19,554 bases of DNA, taken from assembly GCA_016720565.1 (NCBI GenBank), contig JADKKJ010000004.1, positions 1-19,554 on the forward strand, written 5' to 3'. Within the stretch, counting starts at the first letter, position 1. Every line of letters begins with the position of its first letter. Under the pieces are notes generated by a model, which was given only the letters and a program-made list of their open reading frames with translations, made no database searches and had not been told where the DNA came from. The DNA comes from Chitinophagaceae bacterium (lineage in GTDB: Bacteria > Bacteroidota > Bacteroidia > Chitinophagales > Chitinophagaceae). Position numbers and translations under genes: made by a program. This document shows, one piece after another, positions 13,499 through 19,554 of this stretch.

Positions 13499-15769
13499 TT
13501 AACTGTAATCAACTGAGGTTAAATTTCCAAGTGTATATGTGAGAGTCTTAGTAGCTGTAGCTGAATCAATAAATCTAGTTATAACTACCGATGTTAAATC
13601 TCCTAAAGTATAGGTCAATGCTTTAGTGTATTGAAGTGTTGTTTCAGTGTTATCTGTAAAAACTTCTACCGTAGTTAAATCACCTAGAGAGTAGGTTAGT
13701 TTCTTATAATAGCTATTGATTGAAATATCCCTAGCCATATCAAAGCTAAGTTGCTCGTATTGAACTGATGAAAACTTGCCATCTTGAGTAATATTAACAA
13801 TCGGAATAGTAGGAATAGGAGTATTAGACTTACTTAGTGACCATGTATTTAATCCTGTTTTTTCTAATTCAACACACTCATACTGAGTAGTGGTTAAAAC
13901 TCCACCTACAGCATTAATTGTAACACCCGTATCTGGTGCGAATGTGATGACTCCTACACCGTCTTGAATTACTTTAAACTTATCACCGATCATTAATGTC
14001 GGAGCTGTTGTATCAGACGGTACGGTTACGGTAACTGCTGTTGCGCTAGTGAATCTGCTAGTATTGAATGCATCAATTTTATTTAATGTTTGATTGGTCC
14101 CGGTTCTAGTAATAACTAAGTTCTTTGATTCAGGATTAAAGCCCTTTTCAAAGCATCTAGTGTATCTAGAAGTCATGATTCTATTAGTGCCAGTGATACC
14201 AGTGATTACAAATACACCAGCTTCTTTAGCCCAAATCCCTGAGTACCATTGGTTGGTAGCTTCTGGAGCAGTTCCATTGGCCCATGTGATCCCATCAAAC
14301 GAGTAACCAATATTACCACCAGAACAAAGTGATATAAACATTCCTAGCTCTGCTGCCCATGTTACTGATCTCCATGAACACGCTGGAATTGCTCTATCTG
14401 TCCACGTAATGCCATCTGGAGAAGTGGCGCATCGATTGGTTCCTGTGATACCAACAGCACAAAATAAGCCTAACTCTGGAGACCAACATACACTTGACCA
14501 TGATTTATTTACTATCGTTCTAGATGTCCATGTAATGCCGTCTGGTGATGTGTAAGCATTTCCGTTCAACCTAACAGCGCAAAATATTTCTAACTCTGGA
14601 GACCATGTTACAGTGTAAAAGTTTGTAGATGCACCAGAAACAGTTTGAGCAGTCCAAGTAATACCGTCTGGTGATGTTCCAATACCAGTACCACCGCCTA
14701 AACTTGTAGCGCAGAATAGATTTAACTTATTACTCCATGTAATATCGTACCATTGCTCAGCTCCATTTGTGCGTAAAGTCCATGTAACGCCGTCTGGAGA
14801 AGTCATACATCTACTTGCTCCATCAAATGAAACAGCACAAAAGATTGCAAGTGTTGGGCTCCATATAATCTTAGTCCACACGTTGTTAGCTGGTGCTGCA
14901 ATATCTCTCCAGTTTTTACCATCTTTAGAGATAGAAATTCTATTTGTTCCACTCGCTGCAATTGCTACGAATAGATTTAACTCTGGAGAATAGGCTACAT
15001 CAAACCATTGGTTTGCAGTTGTAACCCTACCCGTGAATTGTCCAATAGCCGTTAATGCTTCACTTCTAGCTACCTGTTTATCATTTTGACCGGACCATAA
15101 ACCGTCTGCACGTAAGAATTTCCTTTTTCTTATGCCATCATAAAGCGCTGGTGCAGGAACATTACCAGCGGTCCCAGCTACTGTATCATTCTCACCCACA
15201 AAATCAGCATTCCAAAATGCCTTCTCTGCATCAGTAGCGAATCTATGTGTAGAATCTTGAACGATATTTGTAGGATCAGTTTGGTCTAAGTTTTGTACGT
15301 TAGATAGACCTACCTGAGTCTTTGTAACAGAATGAGGATTAGCTAAATCTAATTGATGGTTATCAATATCAGTTTGAACTATACCTATTGCCGTAGCCTG
15401 TGCTGTAGATACTGGTTTATTTACATCGCTTGTATTGTCGACGTTACCTAGCCCTACAAAAGTTTTATCAATTGTAGACCATTGTGTATTGTAATCTACT
15501 CCATCAATCTTAGTAAGCGCTTGATTGGCAGTACCACCAGTTGTTACACCAGTACCTGGTGTTCCAATAGATGCCAGCAATTGCCATTTTGTAGTGTCTG
15601 TAGGCAAGTTTCCAATAGTCCCAACTAAAGCAACGTAAGATGATCCTAGATAAGATACGGACTCGCCTGTAGTGTATGCTGTTCCGTTATCATAGGCACC
15701 AGTAAAAGACGGGCCTTCCATGTTTATAACGATTGGATCTAATAACTTTACAATTTTAAAATCAGACAT
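13499..15769 (-). CDS. Modular fibre with seven-repeat beta-propeller (putative head fibre)
   Basis: 756 residues in several modules. Residues 22-66 (GAYDNGTAYTTGESVSYLGS, ending in KWQLLA) resemble the small carbohydrate-binding module of chitinase type (CBM5/12) common in phage fibres, followed by a Gly/Thr linker. Residues 102-160 carry phage fibre linker motifs (VGLGNVDNTSD, ANPHSVTKTQVGL). Residues 254-543 hold seven repeats of about 42 residues, each W-x-x-V-x-W-S-P-E-L-x-x-F-C-A-V followed by an Asp-box-like S-P-D-G-I-T-W (the seventh lacks the box), as expected for a seven-bladed propeller. Residues 550-648 form a beta domain seen in phage fibres. The end has three LTYTLGDLTSV repeats. 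It is encoded two genes after the capsid protein, so a capsid-attached fibre is likely, but a tail-attached fibre is possible. I see no support for enzyme activity. Confidence 0.8.
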   Translation of the reverse strand: MSDFKIVKLLDPIVINMEGPSFTGAYDNGTAYTTGESVSYLGSSYVALVGTIGNLPTDTTKWQLLASIGTPGTGVTTGGTANQALTKIDGVDYNTQWSTIDKTFVGLGNVDNTSDVNKPVSTAQATAIGIVQTDIDNHQLDLANPHSVTKTQVGLSNVQNLDQTDPTNIVQDSTHRFATDAEKAFWNADFVGENDTVAGTAGNVPAPALYDGIRKRKFLRADGLWSGQNDKQVARSEALTAIGQFTGRVTTANQWFDVAYSPELNLFVAIAASGTNRISISKDGKNWRDIAAPANNVWTKIIWSPTLAIFCAVSFDGASRCMTSPDGVTWTLRTNGAEQWYDITWSNKLNLFCATSLGGGTGIGTSPDGITWTAQTVSGASTNFYTVTWSPELEIFCAVRLNGNAYTSPDGITWTSRTIVNKSWSSVCWSPELGLFCAVGITGTNRCATSPDGITWTDRAIPACSWRSVTWAAELGMFISLCSGGNIGYSFDGITWANGTAPEATNQWYSGIWAKEAGVFVITGITGTNRIMTSRYTRCFEKGFNPESKNLVITRTGTNQTLNKIDAFNTSRFTSATAVTVTVPSDTTAPTLMIGDKFKVIQDGVGVITFAPDTGVTINAVGGVLTTTQYECVELEKTGLNTWSLSKSNTPIPTIPIVNITQDGKFSSVQYEQLSFDMARDISINSYYKKLTYSLGDLTTVEVFTDNTETTLQYTKALTYTLGDLTSVVITRFIDSATATKTLTYTLGNLTSVDYS
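13511..13705 (-). repeat. Three C-terminal LTYTLG repeats in the propeller fibre
   Basis: KKLTYSLGDLTTV (residues 689-701), KALTYTLGDLTSV (716-728) and KTLTYTLGNLTSV (741-753), spaced 27 and 25 residues apart. They resemble YD-type beta-hairpin repeats and end three residues before the stop. Confidence 0.8.
14141..15010 (-). repeat. Seven in-gene repeats encoding beta-propeller blades
   Basis: Blades begin near residues 254, 298, 339, 383, 423, 465 and 507 of the fibre. Six contain S-x-D-G-x-x-W (SKDGKNW, SPDGVTW, SPDGITW three times, SFDGITW). The last is degenerate (SRYTRCF). DNA copies of tccatgtaatgccgtctgg-type sequence recur with a spacing of roughly 120-130 bases. Confidence 0.8.
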
Positions 15770-16076
15770 AAGTTAGAGACCCTCTATCATCCCATACTTG
15801 ATTATGCTCTGATGATCCATTCGCGCATAGGATAGAAATGCTTCCACCTGAAATAGTAATTTTTTTAATTAACCATAGTGCTGATGATGAAGCCGATCCG
15901 GGTACAGCCTCACCTAGATAAATAATTGAACTAGAAACAACATCAACGAGTGTTGAATAAACCGAGTCTACTGATGCGAATGATCCAAATACCTCAACAG
16001 CAGATCCGTCTGTACGAGTTGGACTCTGAACAAATTTAGCCTGATCTCTATCTCTAAAGCTGCTCGGCATTGTCAT
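15762..16076 (-). CDS. Small virion-associated protein, function unknown
   Basis: 104 residues. The first codons are ATG ACA ATG, so two starts two codons apart are possible (16076 or 16070). The protein opens with a polar segment (RDRDQAKFVQSPTRTDGSAV) followed by beta-strands and small residues (FASVDSVYSTLVDVVSSSII, YLGEAVPGSASSSALWLIKK). I associate this pattern, a K-F-x-x-S-P-T-R opening and a Y-x-G-x-A-x-P-G-x-x-x-S-x-x-x-W motif, with small uncharacterised phage structural-region proteins. The gene starts 23 bases inside the previous gene and its TGA overlaps the start of the propeller fibre by 8 bases, so the three may be coupled. It could be an adaptor for the fibre, which is inference. 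Confidence 0.65.
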   Translation of the reverse strand: MTMPSSFRDRDQAKFVQSPTRTDGSAVEVFGSFASVDSVYSTLVDVVSSSIIYLGEAVPGSASSSALWLIKKITISGGSISILCANGSSEHNQVWDDRGSLTYV

Positions 16077-16278
16077 CAGTCAACCCTCCGATACCACGAA
16101 CATCACGGTAAAACCAAGCAATCCATTTAACCTTACCGTTATCAGTTATTTGTTGAATATCGAAGTACTGAAACATTGCTCCAGCTCTTGCGTTTGTTGC
16201 AAACATCAAACGACGCAACCCCATTGGAGATTGCGCCGTGATGAAATCTGGAATAGTAGAGCTGTGAGTTGTGCTCAT
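16054..16278 (-). CDS. Small conserved-type protein downstream of capsid gene, function unknown
   Basis: 74 residues, preceded by a strong AAAGGAGC site seven bases from the ATG and separated by only 12 bases from the capsid gene stop. The sequence has no signal peptide or membrane segment. It contains an aromatic-rich central stretch (AMFQYFDIQQITDNGKVKWI, then AWFYRDVRGIGGL) that looks like a small beta-sheet, and a basic patch (MGLRRLMFATNARAG). Its end overlaps the next gene by 23 bases in another frame. Position next to the capsid gene would suit a head decoration, head completion or connector role, but nothing in the sequence decides this. Confidence 0.7.
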   Translation of the reverse strand: MSTTHSSTIPDFITAQSPMGLRRLMFATNARAGAMFQYFDIQQITDNGKVKWIAWFYRDVRGIGGLTDDNAEQL

Positions 16279-16290
16279 TAGCTCCTTTAA

Positions 16291-17142
16291 TTAATCTGCA
16301 AGTTTAGCAATGAGTGGAGACTTGCCTGAAGCAGCAGAACCTTCACCTAATTGAAGGCCGCCTACGCCGTAGTCACAGTCCACAGCTACAAGTTTTCCAC
16401 CTGTACCGAAAGTAATATCATCTTGCTGAGCTACTGAAGCAGCTTTTTGGAATGCATAACCAGAACCTTCAGGGTTAACCATGAATGCTTGTTGTGCAGC
16501 TACTTGTTGATTGATTACTACAGGCACACCGTAAACGTACCCGATCATGCCGTTAACGATTGGAGAGTTAGCTCCACCACGGTAATCGTAGCGAGAGAAC
16601 TCAGGTAATTTCAACATAGCTTTTTCTTGATCGGCAGCGATAACCAAAGCGGTCTTAGTCATATCTGCGAAGTTCATGATCAAGAACTCACGCATATCAA
16701 GAATATCATCGATAGTGATGTCAGCAGGTGCACCAGCATTGATGTTCAAACCAGCAACAGAAGTCCACATAGTGAGAATGTCTGTGTTGATTTGGCGACC
16801 GTGTGCAGATGAAGCGCGACTGATTGAGGAAGTCATGTAGTCGATTGTAGATTGTTGCTCATCGTGTGAATCGTAAGAGAACAATACGATCTTATGCTTA
16901 TCAAGGTTGATTGTATCTTTTGCATCAGTCAACGCAGCGTTTGGAGTTGCAGCAGAACCAAGGGTACGAGACTGAACTGTAAAGCTAGAGAGCTTAGGTA
17001 CAGAAACGCTTTTAGAACCTTTAACAGCAAGGCTAGACAAATCCATAACGTATGGAGATAGAGAAGCCTTCTCTTTGAGTTCACGCTGTACTAAAGCAGC
17101 GATTAAATCTTGTTTTGTATTTACTAAATTATTGGCAGACAT
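16291..17142 (-). CDS. Major capsid protein (HK97-fold candidate)
   Basis: 283 residues with AAGAAAGGAAC before the ATG. The N-terminal helix (LVNTKQDLIAALVQRELKEK) is followed by a beta-rich segment (KSVSVPKLSSFTVQSRTLGS) like the E-loop region of HK97-fold capsid proteins. A long helix-rich core comes next (SISRASSAHGRQINTDILTM, DDILDMREFLIMNFADM) and then the NGMIGYVYGVPVVINQQV stretch. That G-x-x-x-G-x-P-V-V/Y element is common in P-domains of these capsids. Length fits a small capsid protein without an N-terminal delta domain, which agrees with a separate scaffold gene directly upstream. I cannot verify the fold without structure prediction. Gene order and composition make the call strong. 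Confidence 0.85.
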   Translation of the reverse strand: MSANNLVNTKQDLIAALVQRELKEKASLSPYVMDLSSLAVKGSKSVSVPKLSSFTVQSRTLGSAATPNAALTDAKDTINLDKHKIVLFSYDSHDEQQSTIDYMTSSISRASSAHGRQINTDILTMWTSVAGLNINAGAPADITIDDILDMREFLIMNFADMTKTALVIAADQEKAMLKLPEFSRYDYRGGANSPIVNGMIGYVYGVPVVINQQVAAQQAFMVNPEGSGYAFQKAASVAQQDDITFGTGGKLVAVDCDYGVGGLQLGEGSAASGKSPLIAKLAD

Positions 17143-17165
17143 AGAGTTCCTTTCTTAGAACCAGT

Positions 17166-17744
17166 TTATTTTATCGACTTAAGTTGAGCAATAATCTCAT
17201 CCTTAGTAAGTGCATCTACCGATTTACTACTAGGTGCAGTGCCCTGAGATGTAGAAACATCGCGAGGAGCGGCTGCATTGCTAACAAAATAAAACGGTTT
17301 ATTCTTAGATAGTGCTGCGATCTGAGCCTTTAACTGCTCTTGATTGATGGAGAAGTTCTCATCGATCTCAACAGTTGACCAGTCACCAACCTTAACAATA
17401 TCCTCTAAAGCCTCTTTACGAGCACCAAATTGTAAAGCCACTGCCTCTACTTCTTTAGTAAACACTCTTTTAGCAAACGCCTTATCCTTGGCTTCTAAAG
17501 CTGCCTCAAGATCACGGGTTTTTTTAACCGTGTTATCTAAAGCCTCTTTGTACTTTCCCTGTTCTGCTAAAAGCTGTTGTTCTCGTTCTGATTCTTTTGC
17601 CTCAAACTCAGCCATACGCGCCTTAAGAGTTTTTACCTCTCCAACCGCTTTACGATAAGTTTCATAAGCTACCGAGTCCTTTGTACTAGGTTCGCCACTG
17701 GCTGCGCTAGGTTGGTCACTGACCGTTGGATTCTCTACACTCAT
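17166..17744 (-). CDS. Capsid scaffolding protein
   Basis: 192 residues, starting at the ATG that follows a good ribosome site (AAAGGAG, 9 bases upstream). A TTG nine codons further upstream lies before that site and is rejected. The product has a disordered polar N-terminus (SVENPTVSDQPSAASGEPST), a long highly charged coiled coil (about residues 25-100, with AYETYRKAVGEVKTLKARM, then runs of E, K and Q), a small ordered middle part and a low-complexity linker (SNAAAPRDVSTSQGTAPSSK), and it ends in a short helix (DALTKDEIIAQLKSIK). This layout and the location immediately upstream of the major capsid gene are typical of scaffold proteins, which direct procapsid assembly and leave before or during packaging. 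No serine-protease motif is visible, so I do not see a fused maturation protease. Confidence 0.8.
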   Translation of the reverse strand: MSVENPTVSDQPSAASGEPSTKDSVAYETYRKAVGEVKTLKARMAEFEAKESEREQQLLAEQGKYKEALDNTVKKTRDLEAALEAKDKAFAKRVFTKEVEAVALQFGARKEALEDIVKVGDWSTVEIDENFSINQEQLKAQIAALSKNKPFYFVSNAAAPRDVSTSQGTAPSSKSVDALTKDEIIAQLKSIK

Positions 17745-17753
17745 TGTTATATT

Positions 17754-17760
17754 CTCCTTT
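17754..17760 (-). promoter_or_regulatory. Ribosome binding site that fixes the scaffold start
   Basis: On the coding strand this reads AAAGGAG, nine bases before the ATG at 17744. It places translation start at MSVENPT rather than at the upstream TTG at 17771. Confidence 0.75.
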
Positions 17761-17778
17761 GTTTTGTTCAAGTGTTTT

Positions 17779-18405
17779 TTAAAGTTTACGTCTAATGTAT
17801 CTAATTACAATACTTTTTAGCTGATCAATCATCTTAGCTCTGATACCAAAGAACGGCCTTCCGCCCTTCTCTACATACTCAGCAAGTTTATTATTAGTGA
17901 TGGCCTTACCGACTGTGTATGTCCCAGTTTTTCCAGTGTTTACATAGCTAATACCACCAGCGGAAGTTTGAAATCCTTCAACAGTTCTTCCTAAATTAAT
18001 TCTGCGCTTTGACTTCTTACGCATGAAGTACTCTAGGTACTTTTGTTTGTACGGCATGTGAACACCAGCGAAGAATATCTTAACTGATTTTCCATTTACT
18101 GCTTTACGCAGTGAATCTAGAAGCTGCCCTGTAAGAGTTAGGTTTGATCTATTCTTTGAGTATGCATCATTAGTCGATGTGGCCTCTGCGATTTTCTCTC
18201 TCTTGTTTCTCCATGCTTTAGATGTTGGTTTAAATCTTTCTCCATTTATAGAGCTAACGCCTCTGCGAGTTTGAAACCGAATGTCTTTGATGATCGCATC
18301 ACCTATAGAGTTCATTAACTCTGGTTCATTTAGAATTGAATTAACTTTTTCTTTAATGCTTTTTTCAGCAACATCTATAGAGATTCTTTTGAATGATAGC
18401 TTCAT
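17779..18405 (-). CDS. Phage virion morphogenesis / tail-completion-like protein, copy B
   Basis: 208 basic residues. The layout matches the upstream gene: IGDAIIKDIRFQTRRG (near residue 34), FKPTSKAW, LTLTGQLLDSLRKAV, and a C-terminal GRPFFGIRAKMIDQLKSI. These line up with IGQSIIDYMEQRVEDG, LKSPYSKSYA, MRLSGDMLAAIDI and KREFFGVTKDEIKKYI of copy A. Between the L-T-G segment and the FFG segment it carries a Lys/Arg-rich insertion (around MRKKSKRRINLGRT) that copy A lacks. The ATG at 18405 directly follows the copy A stop and has a GGAGG four bases before it. By family knowledge this fold serves head-tail joining or tail completion. Having two adjacent forms suggests that they assemble together or that one took a new role. 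Function of either copy is not proven by sequence. Confidence 0.55.
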   Translation of the reverse strand: MKLSFKRISIDVAEKSIKEKVNSILNEPELMNSIGDAIIKDIRFQTRRGVSSINGERFKPTSKAWRNKREKIAEATSTNDAYSKNRSNLTLTGQLLDSLRKAVNGKSVKIFFAGVHMPYKQKYLEYFMRKKSKRRINLGRTVEGFQTSAGGISYVNTGKTGTYTVGKAITNNKLAEYVEKGGRPFFGIRAKMIDQLKSIVIRYIRRKL

Positions 18406-18948
18406 CTAACCTCCGAAGAAATCAGCAAGTGTTCTAATCCCACGAATAGCACTCACCGCTTGATTGATACCTTCTGCACTCGTTACTTTCTTAGCTTTGA
18501 TCTCATCCTTGAACTCTTCTAGAATGTATTTTTTAATCTCATCCTTAGTAACACCAAAGAACTCACGTTTTGGAAGTGTGTCTCCGGTTTGATGATTGAA
18601 TGCCTTTGGAGCCTGATCACCCTCAATAGCAATAGTGACCTTAGCACCATCAGTCTCGGTAATATCAATGGCTGCTAACATATCTCCACTTAATCGCATG
18701 TTAACATGGTTCTTAGACTTACCAGCAGCAGTGAAGTCTAGAGATGATGCGTATGATTTAGAGTAAGGAGATTTAAGTTTCTTTCTCCCATAACCTAACC
18801 CATCTTCAACCCTTTGCTCCATGTAATCGATAATTGATTGCCCGATCTTAGTAACCAGCTTTTCATCTTTAGAAATATCTGCACCTACGACTTCGTTTAA
18901 GTCGATTGTTTGAGATACCTTTTCAAGTGTAGCTTTAGGTGCATCCAA
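18406..18948 (-). CDS. Phage virion morphogenesis / tail-completion (Mu gpG, tail S-like) protein, copy A
   Basis: 180 residues. It resembles the phage virion morphogenesis family (Mu gpG, P2 gpS), small head-tail joining or tail-completion proteins. Visible marks are an N-terminal helical region (IGQSIIDYMEQRVEDG, about residues 36-51), the LSGDMLAAIDI segment (the L-S/T-G-x-L motif seen in this family) and a C-terminal KREFFGVTKDEIKKYI, matching the usual P-x-R-x-F-x-G-x-S/T-x-x-x element. The start is a TTG that directly follows the portal TAA in the same frame. A GAGG lies 11 bases upstream and no ATG occurs before residue 43, so TTG is the only sensible start. The next gene looks like a diverged copy of this one. 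The precise virion role (neck joining or capsid assembly) is inference. Confidence 0.65.
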   Translation of the reverse strand: MDAPKATLEKVSQTIDLNEVVGADISKDEKLVTKIGQSIIDYMEQRVEDGLGYGRKKLKSPYSKSYASSLDFTAAGKSKNHVNMRLSGDMLAAIDITETDGAKVTIAIEGDQAPKAFNHQTGDTLPKREFFGVTKDEIKKYILEEFKDEIKAKKVTSAEGINQAVSAIRGIRTLADFFGG

Positions 18949-19554
18949 TTATGTATTAGCCTCTGGTGGAATATTAAAAGAAACGTCTTTAGCAATATCT
19001 TGCTCTATAATTTTTGCCTGTTCAGTGTCAATATCTCTATCAAATGCAATCGCTTCAGTTTTAGAAATTAAACCCATATCTAAGCGCGTTTGGATGTTTG
19101 ATAGTTTCTCTGATTCTGATTGCAATGCTTGCGGCTTCTCGAAATCAACATCTACATAAGCATTCGTAGGAATGTTAGCGTTAGGATAATTTGGCAATAC
19201 TGGTGATCCACCATAAGTATTAATATAAGCAATAACAATTTGTAGAATCTTGTTCTCTGCATCTTCAAAAACCTCAGCATCTTGCTCGGTAGCTTCAAAC
19301 TGTTCCACCATTGCAAGTAGTCTATCGATACCAGAGTTATACTTCGTAGACTCACCCTTGATGTTAACTACCTTAGGATCAACACCACGAGAAGTTAGAA
19401 AGCTAGATAGAAGCCCTTCAATGTACGCGAGAGATCCAGCTAGATCAGCATTGGCATTAGAGAATCCAAATTCAGCAGATTGACCACCATTTGGATCAGT
19501 TGGTAAATGTAGAATCTTGTTAGGCCCCACCTGTACGTTGTTCATCTTCTGATC
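18949..19554 (-). CDS. Portal protein, C-terminal part (5' end outside window)
   Basis: This is the C-terminal part of what I read as the phage portal protein, the dodecameric ring at the capsid vertex through which DNA is packaged and to which the tail is joined. The frame stays open to the window edge (codons GAT CAG AAG precede the first ATG), so the start is missing and the ATG at 19545 is internal. Supporting signs are the segment around SAEFGFSNANADLAGSLAYI, a long acidic helix rich in E and D, a proline and asparagine stretch (SPVLPNYPNANIP), and the C-terminal motif GLISKTEAIAFDRDIDTEQA, which resembles the portal tail in which a helix-starting S/T-x-x-E-A is followed by a D-rich helix. 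It lies directly upstream of gpG-like, scaffold and capsid genes, as a portal should. The terminase would be expected just beyond the right edge. The fold call is by motif and context only. Confidence 0.75.
   Translation of the reverse strand, partial: DQKMNNVQVGPNKILHLPTDPNGGQSAEFGFSNANADLAGSLAYIEGLLSSFLTSRGVDPKVVNIKGESTKYNSGIDRLLAMVEQFEATEQDAEVFEDAENKILQIVIAYINTYGGSPVLPNYPNANIPTNAYVDVDFEKPQALQSESEKLSNIQTRLDMGLISKTEAIAFDRDIDTEQAKIIEQDIAKDVSFNIPPEANT

Noticed and set aside
14141..15010. Propeller as an active sialidase, because of the Asp-box-like motifs
   Set aside because: Asp boxes are structural and occur in many propellers. I cannot see the arginine triad or the Tyr/Glu pair of sialidases, and the boxes are one residue shorter than the consensus. 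Only binding is suggested.
17344..17658. Plus-strand ORF of 104 codons opposite the scaffold gene
   Set aside because: The Ser/Ala/Leu-rich product mirrors the coiled-coil codons of the scaffold gene on the other strand. There is no supporting context.
1..19554. tRNA genes, CRISPR arrays, insertion sequences, integrase or attachment sites
   Set aside because: No cloverleaf-like segment, no regular short repeats with spacers, no transposase or recombinase motif and no terminal inverted repeats were seen. The window is almost entirely coding.

Overview
The window is a contiguous piece of the late (virion structure and lysis) region of a tailed dsDNA phage or prophage. Every gene I can support lies on the minus strand, so transcription runs from high to low coordinates. 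Genes are packed almost without gaps: most neighbours overlap by 1 to 8 bases as ATGA or TAATG junctions, or are separated by fewer than 35 bases. I see no internal promoter or terminator. This suggests one long, translationally coupled late operon. The DNA is AT-rich by eye. A tail-tube gene, a tail-assembly chaperone with a frameshift site and a 670-residue tape measure, without any sheath or baseplate-wedge gene, point to a siphovirus. The lysis genes (cysteine amidase/peptidase-type endolysin, lipoprotein, small membrane proteins) suggest a Gram-negative host. I cannot name the host or phage.

In order of transcription: head module (19554 to 16291): C-terminal part of the portal, two consecutive and apparently related gpG/tail-completion-like proteins, a coiled-coil scaffold protein and the major capsid protein. 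The order portal, gpG-like, scaffold, capsid resembles Mu-type head modules. A head-fibre and accessory block follows directly (16278 to 10583): two small proteins; a 756-residue modular fibre with a carbohydrate-binding-like domain, fibre linker repeats, a seven-repeat beta-propeller and a repetitive C-terminus; a 101-residue protein; a 711-residue beta-rich protein; and a fibronectin-III-like protein. Next come neck and tail genes (10581 to 5911): a two-domain connector candidate, a tail terminator candidate, the tail tube protein with an inserted domain, a tail-assembly chaperone pair made by a probable -1 ribosomal frameshift on a run of eight A, and the tape measure. The tail tip and fibre genes (5911 to 1381) include a 637-residue protein that starts with a clear Sec-type signal peptide. 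The lysis block (1384 to 76) holds membrane and lipoprotein genes and the endolysin. A further gene begins at the left edge.

The most notable points are the frameshift that explains the only apparent coding gap (7924 to 8220), the large propeller fibre placed next to the capsid gene rather than with the tail fibres, the signal-peptide fibre-like protein between tail and lysis genes, and the tandem gpG-like pair. The assignments rest on reading the sequence and on recall of family features; no search was run.
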